A DNA stretch of 64,000 nt from Geodermatophilus dictyosporus (GTDB taxonomy: Bacteria; Actinomycetota; Actinomycetes; Mycobacteriales; Geodermatophilaceae): the NCBI RefSeq assembly GCF_900115505.1, contig NZ_FOWQ01000002.1:511145-575144 (forward strand), read 5' to 3'. A model generated the notes under the pieces. That model saw only the letters and a program-made list of their open reading frames with translations. It ran no database searches and was not told where the DNA came from. A program made the translations under genes and the position numbers. Shown here one piece after another: positions 42,222 to 57,739 of the stretch. The stretch's first letter is position 1. Every line of letters begins with the position of its first letter.

Positions 42222-43187
42222 GTGCTCATCGACTCGGCGCGCGAGCTCAAGGCGCGCCTGTCCGCCCGGCTGGCCGAGGGCTTCCCGGCGGTCACCGCGA
42301 GCGGGCTGGGCGGCCGGCTGTGGACGCGGCCGGCCATCGGGCTCGCGCCGGTGGCCCCCGGCCGTGTCCACCTGGCCATCCGCGTGGCGGCCCCCGACGA
42401 CGCGCGCATCCTGCTCACCGGCCTCGACGACGCGGTGCGCCGCGAGGTCGACGTCCGGGTGACCGGTCCGATACGGCCCCTGGCCGCCCCCTCCCCCGGC
42501 GAGCTGCAGCGGCGCACCCGGCCGCTGGTGCCCGGGCTGTCGGTGGCCCACCCCACGGTGTCCGCGGGGACCCTGGGCGGCTTCGTCCGGCTGGGCGGGC
42601 GGCTGGCGGTCCTGTCCAACAACCACGTGCTCGCCGCCGCCGACGCGGGGGTGGTGGGCGACGCGGTGCTGCAGCCCGGTCCTGCCGACGGCGGCACGTC
42701 CGCGGACCGGGTGGCCACGCTGGCCGCCGTCGCGCCCCTCACCGGGGGGGCGAACCGGGTCGACGCCGCCGTGGCCATCCTCGAGGAGGGCGTCGCGGCC
42801 GATCCGGGCGGCTTCCCCGGCGGCCCGCTGGCCGCCACGGTGCCCGACGGCCTGGAGGTCGAGCCCGACGAGGAGGTCGAGAAGGTGGGCCGCACCACCG
42901 GGCACACCCGCGGCCGGGTCAGCGCGGTGGAGGTCGACGGCGTGGCGGTGCAGTACGACGACGGGGTGCACGTCTTCGACGACCAGATCGAGATCGAGGG
43001 CCTGGCCGGCCCCTTCTCCGCCGGGGGTGACAGCGGGTCGGTGATCTGGCGCAGCGCCGACCGGGCGCCGGTGGCGCTGCTGTTCGCCGGCAGCGCCCAG
43101 GGCGGCACCCACGGCGCGGGACTCACCTTCGCCAGCCCGCTGTCGGCCGTGCTGGCCGCGCTCGGGGTGGAGTGGGTCGCCTCCTGA
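42222..43187 (+). CDS. Cytosolic chymotrypsin-fold serine protease with N-terminal accessory domain
   Basis: A 321-residue protein without signal peptide. Residues about 1-90 form an alpha/beta accessory domain ending TGPIRPL. A trypsin-like domain follows. The probable triad is His125 in LSNNHVLAAA, Asp171 in ANRVDAAVAI and Ser271 in AGGDSGSVIW; KVGRTTGHTRGRV is also typical of this fold. Substrate unknown. The start (GTG) follows GACGGAGGTCACC. The 76-residue gene at 43323 repeats the accessory domain, suggesting a partner or inhibitor. The location between rpoC and rpsL, on the other strand, is unusual. Confidence 0.85.
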   Translation: MLIDSARELKARLSARLAEGFPAVTASGLGGRLWTRPAIGLAPVAPGRVHLAIRVAAPDDARILLTGLDDAVRREVDVRVTGPIRPLAAPSPGELQRRTRPLVPGLSVAHPTVSAGTLGGFVRLGGRLAVLSNNHVLAAADAGVVGDAVLQPGPADGGTSADRVATLAAVAPLTGGANRVDAAVAILEEGVAADPGGFPGGPLAATVPDGLEVEPDEEVEKVGRTTGHTRGRVSAVEVDGVAVQYDDGVHVFDDQIEIEGLAGPFSAGGDSGSVIWRSADRAPVALLFAGSAQGGTHGAGLTFASPLSAVLAALGVEWVAS

Positions 43188-43245
43188 GGTCCACTCCCTG
43201 GTCAGGGGGATGTCGCTCCGGGCGAGGACGGGGCACCATGGGGAG

Positions 43246-43326
43246 GTGACCGAGCCCGCGCGGCCGCCCGGGGCCTCCCTCGCCCCGGGCACCGGGCCGA
43301 CGGGCGTCAGCGAGGAGCCCTCGTGA
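43246..43326 (+). CDS. Possible 26-residue leader peptide
   Basis: A GTG at 43246, preceded by GGGGAGG partly overlapping, opens a 26-codon frame (VTEPARPPGASLAPGTG...). Its TGA overlaps the GTG of the 76-residue gene by 4 bases, the coupling geometry used elsewhere here. Composition is Pro/Gly-rich. It may be chance; no other support. Confidence 0.25.
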   Translation: MTEPARPPGASLAPGTGPTGVSEEPS

Positions 43327-43553
43327 CCGACCGTGCCGCCGCCCGCGCCGCCAAGAACGCCCTCGCCGACCGGCTGTCGGCCCAGTCGGGGGTCGTCGGG
43401 ATCGGCCTGGCCCGTCGCGACACGGGGTACGTCGTGAAGGTCGACGTCGCCGACGCCGACGCCGCCGGCCGGGTGCCCCGCGACGTGGACGGCGTGCGGG
43501 TGGTCACCGAGGTCGTGGGCGCCATCCGCCCGCTGCGCAGCCGCACCGCCTGA
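43323..43553 (+). CDS. Small protein homologous to the accessory domain of the upstream protease
   Basis: A 76-residue protein: helix ARAAKNALADRLSAQ, then GVVGIGLARRDTGYVVKVDV, then VPRDVDGVRVVTEVVGAIRP. It aligns with residues about 6-87 of the protease encoded 135 bases upstream: AIGLAPVAPGRVHLAIRV matches GIGLARRDTGYVVKVDV and TGPIRPL matches VGAIRPL. The family seems to be the small domain seen before some bacterial trypsin-like proteases. Role unknown; inhibitor, chaperone or targeting partner are possible. Confidence 0.7.
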   Translation: MTDRAAARAAKNALADRLSAQSGVVGIGLARRDTGYVVKVDVADADAAGRVPRDVDGVRVVTEVVGAIRPLRSRTA

Positions 43554-43594
43554 GCGGCCTCCCCGAGGCACACGGACCCCTCCGGCGCACCCGC

Positions 43595-43600
43595 TACGGT
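43595..43600 (+). promoter_or_regulatory. Candidate -10 box TACGGT for the F420 oxidoreductase
   Basis: TACGGT is 44 bases before the start of the next gene, with the Shine-Dalgarno AGAGGAG between. The -35 region is weak. Confidence 0.4.
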
Positions 43601-43643
43601 CGCGCTGGCGCCGACGCGGGCGCCGCCGACCAGAGGAGTGCAG

Positions 43644-44687
43644 GTGCGCATCGGCATCCAGGCCAGTTACGCGGGGGGCTTCCAGGAGACCGCGGCGGAG
43701 ATCGTCGACCTGGAGGCCGCGGGTCTCGACCTCGCCATGTGCGCGGAGGTCTACACCTTCGACGCCGTCAGCCAGCTCGGCTACCTGGCCGCCGTCACCC
43801 AGCGCGTCGAGCTCATGAGCGCCATCCTGCCGATCTACAGCCGCACCCCGGCCCTGACGGCGATGACCGCCGCGGGCCTGGACTTCGTGTCGGGCGGGCG
43901 GTTCACCCTCGGGCTGGGTGCCTCCGGCCCGCAGGTGATCGAGGGCTGGCACGGCGTCCCCTACGACGCCCCGCTGCAGCGCACCCGCGAGGTCGTCGAG
44001 ATCTGCCGCCAGGTGTGGCGGCGCGAGCGGCTCGTGCACGAGGGGCCGAAGTACCGCGTGCCGCTGCCGGCCGAGCAGGGCACCGGGCTGGGCAAGCCGC
44101 TCAAGCTGATCAACACCCCGGTCCGCGAGCGGATCCCGGTCATGCTCGCCGCGCTCGGGCCGAAGAACGTCGAGCTGGCCGCCGAGATCGCCGAGGTGTG
44201 GGAGCCGATCTGGTTCATGCCGGAGAAGGCCGACGCGGTGTGGGGCGACGCCCTGCGCGCCGGGAAGGCCAAGCGCGGCGAGGAGCTGGGTGAGCTGCAG
44301 GTCATCTGCGGCGTCCCGGTGGCCATCGGGGACGACGTCGACCACCTGCACGACCAGGTGCGACCGCAGCTCGCGCTCTACGTCGGCGGCATGGGCGCCA
44401 AGGGCAAGAACTTCTACAACGACCTCGCGCGGCGCTACGGCTACGAGGAGGCGGCCGAGACCGTCCAGGAGCTCTACCTGGGTGGGAGGAAGGACGAGGC
44501 CGCCGCCGCCCTGCCCGACGAGTTCGTGCGCAAGGTCTCCCTCATCGGCCCGGAGGGGTACGTCGCCGAGCGGGTGGCCGCCTACGCCGAGGCCGGCGTC
44601 ACCACCATCGCGCTGCAGCCCCTCGACGACAGCCGCGAGGGCCGGCTGCGGACCGTGGAGACCATGCGCAGGCTGGCCGACCGCTAG
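43644..44687 (+). CDS. F420-dependent luciferase-like (LLM) oxidoreductase
   Basis: A 347-residue TIM-barrel protein of the LLM flavin/F420 class, resembling Mycobacterium Rv3520c. Motifs: GLDLAMCAEVYTFDAVSQLG, SGGRFTLGLGASGPQVIEGW and LGKPLKLINTPVRERIPVML. Uses reduced coenzyme F420 on an unknown substrate. The GTG at 43644 is chosen since AGAGGAG lies 5 bases before it; an in-frame GTG at 43638 overlaps that site. Convergent with rpoC, sharing a bidirectional terminator. Confidence 0.9.
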   Translation: MRIGIQASYAGGFQETAAEIVDLEAAGLDLAMCAEVYTFDAVSQLGYLAAVTQRVELMSAILPIYSRTPALTAMTAAGLDFVSGGRFTLGLGASGPQVIEGWHGVPYDAPLQRTREVVEICRQVWRRERLVHEGPKYRVPLPAEQGTGLGKPLKLINTPVRERIPVMLAALGPKNVELAAEIAEVWEPIWFMPEKADAVWGDALRAGKAKRGEELGELQVICGVPVAIGDDVDHLHDQVRPQLALYVGGMGAKGKNFYNDLARRYGYEEAAETVQELYLGGRKDEAAAALPDEFVRKVSLIGPEGYVAERVAAYAEAGVTTIALQPLDDSREGRLRTVETMRRLADR

Positions 44688-44813
44688 GACGCCGGTTGCG
44701 TCACGTGACGCTGCTGTCGTCCTCCCGCACCGCAGCGCGTCCGCCCGCACCGCCGGCGGTCGGGTGGGACGCACCACGATCAGGCCACCTGATCATCGCC
44801 GTCCCCCAGGACG

Positions 44814-44852
44814 GGGAAGGGCCCCCAGGTCGACGACCTGGGGGCCCTTCCC
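44814..44852. terminator. Bidirectional terminator between the LLM gene and rpoC
   Basis: A perfect 19-bp inverted repeat around base 44833 (arm starts GGGAAGGGCCCCCAGG). It lies between two convergent genes and can stop transcription from both sides. Confidence 0.85.
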
Positions 44853-44864
44853 ACGTGAGGTGCT

Positions 44865-44925
44865 GGAACGGCCTCCCTCAGGGACCCGCCGCGAGCGTGC
44901 GAACGGCGGGGAGAGAGAGGTCCTT
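44865..44925. repeat. Dispersed palindromic element, copy B (after rpoC)
   Basis: Outer arms around GGCCTCCCTC and GAGAGAGGTCC, inner GACCCGCCGCGAGCGTGCG then AACGGCGGGG. It lies between the rpoC stop and the terminator. Closely similar to copies after rplA, nusG and rplO. Confidence 0.6.
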
Positions 44926-44927
44926 CA

Positions 44928-48833
<3,906 letters not shown>

Positions 48834-48932
48834 TGAGTGGACCCCTTTCCCGGGGCTCGTTACTGCACTTCTAGTCGAATGGCTGGGAGGACGCCGGCCG
48901 GCCCGTCACACGACGGGCCGGCCGGCGGCCGA

Positions 48933-52442
<3,510 letters not shown>

Positions 52443-52857
52443 GATGCGTCCTTCCAAGGACATCACGACGTGCGGGCGGGGGTGCGGTTCGTCCTGGGTC
52501 GTCGTCGGAGGTGGCGGCGCCGTCCGCGGCGTCCGGCCCGCCGGGTCGACGGTCAGGTCGACGGGTGGGTCACGGGGCGACCGGGATCCCGGGCACCCCA
52601 GGTGACCCGTCTCGGCGGGCAGGCAGTCAGAGGGCAGCGCAACAGGGAACCTTACCCCCGCTGGCGCACACTGTCCACGTCGGGAGGGTGGGGGCGACGA
52701 GCGCCACACCCCCCGGGAAGGACAGCATCGCGTCGTCCGGGCGGTTCCGCGCGGCCATGATGCCAGCCGGAGGGCCCCGCTGTCTCCGCCACGCCCACGA
52801 AGGCGCGTCCTCCTCGCCGATCCGCCCTCTCCGTCGGCGCGGACACCCCCGACGCGA
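52443..52857 (-). other. rplL-rpoB intergenic leader
   Basis: This gap holds the rpoB promoter (52649-52677), a 5' leader of about 200 bases and, on its far side, the rplL hairpin. No separate gene is supported. In many bacteria the rplL-rpoB gap carries an attenuator, which this layout matches. Confidence 0.6.
52649..52677 (-). promoter_or_regulatory. Promoter of rpoB
   Basis: On the minus strand TGGACA (52672-52677) and TAAGGT (52649-52654) with a 17-base spacer. Start point near 52642, about 200 bases before the TTG. Confidence 0.7.
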
Positions 52858-52891
52858 CAGGGGCCGCCCTCCCGGAGGAGAGCGGCCCCTG
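52858..52891 (-). terminator. Hairpin after rplL
   Basis: A 10-bp stem (arm CAGGGGCCGC) with a loop that contains a smaller CTCC/GGAG pairing, about 45 bases after the rplL stop. Position fits the rplL-rpoB attenuator. Confidence 0.65.
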
Positions 52892-52937
52892 GGGCGTGCT
52901 CGGGTGGTGCAGTCCCCGGCTCAGGCCGGGGACGGGG

Positions 52938-53333
52938 TCACTTGACGGTGACGGTGGCGCCGGCGCCCTCGAGGGCGGCCTTGGCCTTCTCGGCAGCGTC
53001 CTTGGCGACCTTCTCCAGGACCGGCTTCGGCGCGCCGTCGACCAGGTCCTTGGCCTCCTTGAGGCCGAGCGAGGTCAGGCCGCGCACCTCCTTGATGACC
53101 TGGATCTTCTTGTCGCCGGCGCTCTCGAGGATGACGTCGAACTCGTCCTGCTCCTCGGCGGCGGGGGCACCGCCGTCGCCGGCACCACCGGCGGCCGGGG
53201 CGGCCGCGACGGCGACGGGGGCAGCCGCGGTGACCTCGAAGGTCTCCTCGAACTGCTTCACGAAGTCGGACAGCTCGAGCAGCGTCATCTCCTTGAACGC
53301 GTCGAGCAGCTCCGTGGTGGACAGCTTGGCCAT
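52938..53333 (-). CDS. rplL: 50S ribosomal protein L7/L12
   Basis: The 131-residue stalk protein. N-terminal dimerisation part [20 protein letters not shown], an Ala/Gly hinge, and the factor-binding domain [20 protein letters not shown] then [11 protein letters not shown]. Follows rplJ by 16 bases. Confidence 0.98.
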   Translation of the reverse strand: MAKLSTTELLDAFKEMTLLELSDFVKQFEETFEVTAAAPVAVAAAPAAGGAGDGGAPAAEEQDEFDVILESAGDKKIQVIKEVRGLTSLGLKEAKDLVDGAPKPVLEKVAKDAAEKAKAALEGAGATVTVK

Positions 53334-53349
53334 GATCTCTCCTTGGGGG

Positions 53350-53958
53350 TCAGTCGGTGCCGGCCGCGGCGTCGGCGGCGTCGGCGGAGTCGGTGGTGGT
53401 GTCGGCGGCAGCGGTGTCGGCGGCGGGAGCGGCGGAGCCCTCGGTGGACTCCTTCTTCTCCTGCAGCGCGGCGGCCAAGCGGGCGACCTGCGACAGCGGG
53501 GCCTGGAACAGGCCGGCGGCCTTGGTCAGGTTGCCCTTCATCGCGCCGGCCAGCTTGGCCAGCAGCACCTCGCGCGGCTCGACGTCGGCCAGGGCGGTGA
53601 CCTCGGCGGGGCTGACGGTGCGGCCCTCGACGACGCCGCCCTTGACGACGAGCAGCGGGTTGGCGCGCGCGAAGTCGCGGATGGCCTTGGCGGCCTCGAC
53701 GACGTCGCCCTCGATGAAGGCGATCGCGGTGGGGCCGTTGAGCAGCGGGGCCAGGTCGGTGTGGCCGACCTCGTCCGCCGCCCGCTTCGTCAGGGTGTTC
53801 TTGACGACGGCGTAGCTGCTGCCCGCACCGAGGGAACGGCGCAGCTGGGTCAGCTGCGCCACGGTCAGCCCGCGGTACTCGGTGAGCACGGCCGCGCTGG
53901 ACTTCTGGAACCGCTCGGTGATCTCCTCGATCACCGCGGCCTTCGCCTGCGTGGGCAT
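53350..53958 (-). CDS. rplJ: 50S ribosomal protein L10
   Basis: The 202-residue L10 starts [20 protein letters not shown], with [20 protein letters not shown]. The C-terminus extends into an Ala/Asp/Thr-rich tail ([19 protein letters not shown]). L10 anchors the L7/L12 stalk and usually represses its own operon through the leader RNA. Confidence 0.97.
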   Translation of the reverse strand: MPTQAKAAVIEEITERFQKSSAAVLTEYRGLTVAQLTQLRRSLGAGSSYAVVKNTLTKRAADEVGHTDLAPLLNGPTAIAFIEGDVVEAAKAIRDFARANPLLVVKGGVVEGRTVSPAEVTALADVEPREVLLAKLAGAMKGNLTKAAGLFQAPLSQVARLAAALQEKKESTEGSAAPAADTAAADTTTDSADAADAAAGTD

Positions 53959-54270
53959 GGGCCTCCTCTCGTCTGACGGGCGACCCCCGGCCGCTGCACG
54001 AGAGCGGGCGATCACGGGCCCGGAGACGAGGAACGCCCCGGCGCAGGACGCACGGGGCGAGGGGCGCGGGCACGGGGCACCGCGTCGATCGAACCGTCCT
54101 CCTGCGCGGGCCGCCCGGGGATCCGGGACCTTCGATCGCACGCGGACGTGCGACGACCAGCGGTCGTGGGGGGAACAGGACACAGCGTACGCCATGTCGC
54201 GGGGACGCCGTCCGTCACCCTGCTCACCTGGCGAAGTCGCCGGTCTCGCCGTCCGGAGGCGGTGCCGGGA
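53959..54270 (-). promoter_or_regulatory. rplJ leader region (candidate L10 leader)
   Basis: About 310 bases between the rplA terminator and rplJ without a gene. The RNA could fold into several GC-rich stems and occupies the place of the L10-binding autoregulatory leader. The consensus of that leader was not verified base by base. The start region may lie near 54180-54200, where TACGCT occurs. Confidence 0.35.
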
Positions 54271-54273
54271 CGA

Positions 54274-54309
54274 CGAGGGCCCCGCGGCGCAGTGCGCTGC
54301 GGGGCCTCG
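54274..54309 (-). terminator. Terminator after rplA
   Basis: A stem with arm GGCCCCGCGGCGC (54278-54290) against 54294-54306, one G-U pair, 3-base loop, extended by CGAG/CTCG with a bulge. It ends the rplK-rplA transcript. Confidence 0.7.
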
Positions 54310-54317
54310 GCGACGTG

Positions 54318-54386
54318 CTGGACCGGCCCTCTCGCAGGGGCCCGCCGCCAGCGTCAGCGAGCGGTGGGGGGCGAGAGGGTCCTTCC
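54318..54386. repeat. Dispersed palindromic element, copy C (after rplA)
   Basis: The clearest copy. Outer arms GGCCCTCTCGC and GCGAGAGGGTCC are near-perfect inverted repeats. The inner part CCCGCCGCCAGCGTCAGCGA then GCGGTGGGGG is an imperfect palindrome. It begins at the rplA stop and is followed by the terminator. Confidence 0.65.
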
Positions 54387-55106
54387 TCAGGCGGTGGGCT
54401 CGTCCACCGTCAGGTTGCGGGTGCGGTTCGGGTCGACCGGGATGCCCGGGCCCATGGTGGTGGAGATGGTGACCTTCCTCAGGTACCGGCCCTTGGCGGC
54501 GGCCGGCTTGGCGCGCAGCACCTCGTCGAGGGCGGCGGCGTAGTTCTCGACGAGCTTCGCGTCGTCGAAGGAGGTCTTGCCGATCACCAGGTGCAGGTTG
54601 GCCTGCTTGTCGACGCGGAAGTTGATCTTCCCGCCCTTGATGTCGGCGACGGCCTTGGTGACGTCGGGCGTCACCGTGCCGGTCTTCGGGTTCGGCATCA
54701 GGCCGCGAGGGCCGAGGATGCGCGCGATCCGGCCGACCTTGGCCATCTGGTCGGGCGTGGCGATCGCGGCGTCGAAGTCCAGGAAGCCCTCCTGGATGCG
54801 CGCGATGAGGTCGTCGGAGCCGACGACGTCGGCGCCGGCCGCCTCGGCCTCGGTGGCCTTGTCACCGGTCGCGAAGACGATGACGCGGGCGGTCTTGCCG
54901 GTGCCGTGCGGCAGGTTGACCGTGCCGCGGACCATCTGGTCGGCCTTGCGCGGGTCGACGCCGAGCCGCATGGCCACCTCGACGGTGGCGTCGTAGGAGG
55001 TCGGCGAGGTCTCCTTCGCCAGCCCAGCCGCCTGCAGCGGGCTGTAGAGGCTCTCGCGGTCGACCTTGGCGGCCGCCTCCAGGTACTTCTTGCCGTGCTT
55101 CGCCAT
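54387..55106 (-). CDS. rplA: 50S ribosomal protein L1
   Basis: The 239-residue L1 starts [20 protein letters not shown] and has the signature [21 protein letters not shown]1 binds 23S rRNA at the E-site stalk and represses rplK-rplA in many bacteria. Confidence 0.98.
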   Translation of the reverse strand: MAKHGKKYLEAAAKVDRESLYSPLQAAGLAKETSPTSYDATVEVAMRLGVDPRKADQMVRGTVNLPHGTGKTARVIVFATGDKATEAEAAGADVVGSDDLIARIQEGFLDFDAAIATPDQMAKVGRIARILGPRGLMPNPKTGTVTPDVTKAVADIKGGKINFRVDKQANLHLVIGKTSFDDAKLVENYAAALDEVLRAKPAAAKGRYLRKVTISTTMGPGIPVDPNRTRNLTVDEPTA

Positions 55107-55210
55107 GGTGGTGTCCTCTCCCCCGGGCGGTGCCGGGGATCGTGTGGTGCACGGGCCTGGCGCGGCCCTCCCACGAGTGCGACGGGTCCGTGCGGACCCG
55201 GTCGTGCAAC

Positions 55211-55229
55211 GCCGCCGTCGTCCGGCGGC
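55211..55229 (-). terminator. Hairpin after rplK
   Basis: GCCGCC/GGCGGC with a 7-base loop, 7 bases past the rplK stop. A second stem GGGTCC/GGACCC at 55184-55199 lies further on. Possibly the site of L1 autoregulation or an attenuator before rplA. Confidence 0.4.
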
Positions 55230-55236
55230 TTCCGTC

Positions 55237-55668
55237 TCAGCCCTGGACGGTGATGCCCATCGACCGGGCGGTGCCGGCGATGATCTTCTCGGCCTCGTCG
55301 AGCGAGTTGGCGTTGAGGTCGACCATCTTGGTCTGGGCGATCTCGCGGACCTGGTCGCGCGTGACGGTGGCGACCTTGGTCTTGTGCGGCTCGCCCGAGC
55401 CCTTCTCGACACCGGCGGCCTTGAGCAGCATGCGCGCGGCCGGCGGGGTCTTGGTGACGAAGGTGAACGAGCGGTCCTCGAAGACCGAGATCTCCACGGG
55501 CACGACGTCGCCGCGCTGCGACTCGGTCGCGGCGTTGTACGCCTTGCAGAACTCCATGATGTTGACGCCGTGCTGGCCCAGCGCCGGACCCACGGGCGGC
55601 GCGGGGGTGGCCGCACCGGCCTTGATCTGGAGCTTGATGACCGCGGTCAACCGCTTCCTGGGGGGCAT
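55237..55668 (-). CDS. rplK: 50S ribosomal protein L11
   Basis: The 143-residue L11 starts [20 protein letters not shown]. The thiostrepton-binding region [20 protein letters not shown] is unchanged. Between nusG and rplA, as usual. Confidence 0.98.
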   Translation of the reverse strand: MPPRKRLTAVIKLQIKAGAATPAPPVGPALGQHGVNIMEFCKAYNAATESQRGDVVPVEISVFEDRSFTFVTKTPPAARMLLKAAGVEKGSGEPHKTKVATVTRDQVREIAQTKMVDLNANSLDEAEKIIAGTARSMGITVQG

Positions 55669-55705
55669 GTCATTCCTTCTTCGTGAGCGTGGTGCGTGGT
55701 GGTGG

Positions 55706-55769
55706 CTGGAAGGCCCCGGCGGAGGGACCCGCGCCGAGTGTGCGAGGCGTGGGGGCGACGGGGCCTTCG
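55706..55769. repeat. Dispersed palindromic element, copy D (after nusG)
   Basis: Outer arms CTGGAAGGCCCCG and CGGGGCCTTCGA with inner GACCCGCGCCGAGTGTGCGA then GGCGTGGGGG. It begins at the nusG stop, with the same layout as copies A-C. Confidence 0.6.
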
Positions 55770-55770
55770 A

Positions 55771-56679
55771 CTAGATCTTGGCGACCTGGGTGAACGACAG
55801 CTCGACCGGCGTCTCCCGGCCGAAGATGGAGACCAGCACCTGCAGCTTCTGCTGCTCGGCGTTGATCTCGTTGATCGTCGCCGGGAGGGTGGCGAAGGGA
55901 CCGTCCATGACGGTCACCGACTCCCCGATCTCGAAGTCGACGACGGTCGTCGGGGCGGACGCCGCGGCGGCCGGGCTGGCGCTCTCGGCCACCTTGGCCG
56001 CCTGCGGCGGGGTCGCCGGGACGAGCAGGTTGACGACCTCGTCGATCGACAGCGGCGAGGGCCGGGAGGTGGCGCCGACGAAGCCGGTGACACCGGGGGT
56101 GTTGCGGACCGCGCCCCACGACTCGTCGTTGAGGTCCATCCGGACGAGCAGGTAGCCGGGCAGCTTCTTCCGGTTGACCTGGGTGCGCTTGCCGTTCTTG
56201 ATCTCGGTGACCTCCTCGGTGGGCACCTCGATCTGGAAGATGTAGTCCTCCATGTCCAGCGACTGGATGCGCGACTCGAGGTTGGTCTTCACCTTGTTCT
56301 CGTAGCCGGCGTAGGAGTGGATGACGTACCAGTCGCCGAACTGGGTGCGCAGGGTCCGCTTGAGCGTGTCCCGCGGGTCCTCGTCCCCGGCCTCCGCCTC
56401 GGCCAGCGCCTCGGTCACGATCGGGTCGTGGTCGGGCGCCGGCGCGGCCAGCGGGTCACCGACGAGGCTGTCGCGGCCGCCGCTCTCGACCACCGGGGTC
56501 ACGTCGGCGACGCCGGTGGCGGTGTCCTGGTCGGTGGTGTCCGTGGAGCCCTCGGCCGAGCCGGTCTCGCCGGCGCCGGTCTCGAGGTCGACGCTGCCGC
56601 GGACGTCGAGCCGCTGGTCGTCGAGGTCGACGGTCTCGACGTCGCTGTCGGTGTCGAAGGGCTCGCGGGGGTCGGTCAC
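55771..56679 (-). CDS. nusG: Transcription factor NusG with acidic N-terminal extension
   Basis: NusG binds RNA polymerase and links it to Rho or the ribosome. The first 110 or so residues of 302 are acidic, Ser/Thr/Asp-rich and likely unstructured. The NGN domain starts near [20 protein letters not shown], with [13 protein letters not shown]. The KOW domain reads [20 protein letters not shown] and ends SFTQVAKI. An Ala-rich linker lies between. Such extensions are usual in actinobacteria. Confidence 0.97.
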   Translation of the reverse strand: MTDPREPFDTDSDVETVDLDDQRLDVRGSVDLETGAGETGSAEGSTDTTDQDTATGVADVTPVVESGGRDSLVGDPLAAPAPDHDPIVTEALAEAEAGDEDPRDTLKRTLRTQFGDWYVIHSYAGYENKVKTNLESRIQSLDMEDYIFQIEVPTEEVTEIKNGKRTQVNRKKLPGYLLVRMDLNDESWGAVRNTPGVTGFVGATSRPSPLSIDEVVNLLVPATPPQAAKVAESASPAAAASAPTTVVDFEIGESVTVMDGPFATLPATINEINAEQQKLQVLVSIFGRETPVELSFTQVAKI

Positions 56680-56722
56680 GGGGTCTTCTTCCTTGTCGGG
56701 TGCGTGCGGGCGCGGGGGACGG

Positions 56723-57265
56723 TCAGCCGAAGACGGCCAGCACGCCCTGCGCGAAGAGGATGTCCAGGCCCGCGACCAGCGCGACGATGAAGGCCACGAA
56801 GAGGATGACCACGGTCGTGTAGGTGATCAGCTCGCGGCGGCCGGGCCAGATCACCTTGCGCAGCTCGGCGACCACCTCGCGGAGGAAGCGGCGCAGGTTG
56901 CGGCGCTGGCGGACCTCGTCGGTCCGGGAGCGCTGCGCGGCGGCGCGGGAGCGGGTGCCCGCGCCCTCGGCGGCGCGGCCGGCCGCGGTGCTCCCGGCCC
57001 GGGCCGCGCGGGAGCTGCGCCGGGAGGTCGGCTCGTCGTCGTCCTCGTCGTCGCCGGCGGTGATCCGGCCGCCGCGGCGGCGGGCGGCGGTGGGGACGAC
57101 CTTGTCCTCGTCGTCCTCGGCCTCGGCGGCGACCTCGGCCTCGGCGGCCTCCAGCTCGGCGGCGTCCTCGACGCCCGGGGCCTCCCGGTCGAGCTGCTCG
57201 TCGGTCAGCTCGGCGTCGGAGGCGGTGCGGGGGTCCTCCCCGCGGCCCGGCTTCTCGTCGCTCAC
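56723..57265 (-). CDS. secE: Preprotein translocase subunit SecE with long acidic N-terminus
   Basis: The C-terminal 60 residues are Sec[21 protein letters not shown], then one membrane helix [20 protein letters not shown]. Before it lie about 115 acidic and Arg-rich residues. The GTG at 57265 ([13 protein letters not shown]) is chosen as the frame loses character further up. 180 residues against about 60-130 in other bacteria. Confidence 0.93.
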   Translation of the reverse strand: MSDEKPGRGEDPRTASDAELTDEQLDREAPGVEDAAELEAAEAEVAAEAEDDEDKVVPTAARRRGGRITAGDDEDDDEPTSRRSSRAARAGSTAAGRAAEGAGTRSRAAAQRSRTDEVRQRRNLRRFLREVVAELRKVIWPGRRELITYTTVVILFVAFIVALVAGLDILFAQGVLAVFG

Positions 57266-57400
57266 TGCGCCTCGCTCGCGTCGTGGTGGTGGCCGCTGCT
57301 GGCGGTCCTCTGGGGGTCGTGCGTCCGTGCGGCACGGCCGTGCCGGCGCACGGTCGGTGCCGGGTCGTGCTGCCCGCCGGCACGGGCCGGCGGCACGGGC

Positions 57401-57472
57401 AGGGGTGACAGGACTTGAACCTGCAGCCTGCGGTTTTGGAGACCGCTGCTCTGCCAGTTGAGCTACACCCCT
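57401..57472 (-). tRNA. tRNA-Trp (anticodon CCA)
   Basis: On the minus strand a 72-base cloverleaf begins AGGGGTGTAGCTCA and ends GTCACCCCT. The anticodon loop holds CCA between GGTCT... and ...ACCGC stems. The TTCAAGTC T-loop is present. The 3' CCA is not encoded. It lies before secE, the standard actinobacterial place. Confidence 0.95.
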
Positions 57473-57739
57473 AGTGCCCGGGGCCGCGCACGCGTGCGGT
57501 GGTCCCGGACTGCCCCGGGACGGCCGGCCCGCCGGGCCGGCGCCCCGTCCCCGGAGGGATCCCGGGGCACGCCGGTGGCGGGGTCGATCGCCCCAGGGTT
57601 GCCAGTGTACGGGACCGCGGACGGCGCCCGTGACCGCGCTCCGGCCTGAGCCCCGACGGGTCCGCCGGGATCCCACCCGCTGCTACGCCCGACCCGGACT
57701 GGGGGGCCCCGTGGGAGTGGTCTTTGACACGATGGGGGC

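Noticed and set aside
57476-57739. Gene in the tRNA-Trp to aminotransferase gap
   Set aside because: Only GC-rich hairpins and short shadow frames; no start with a ribosome site.
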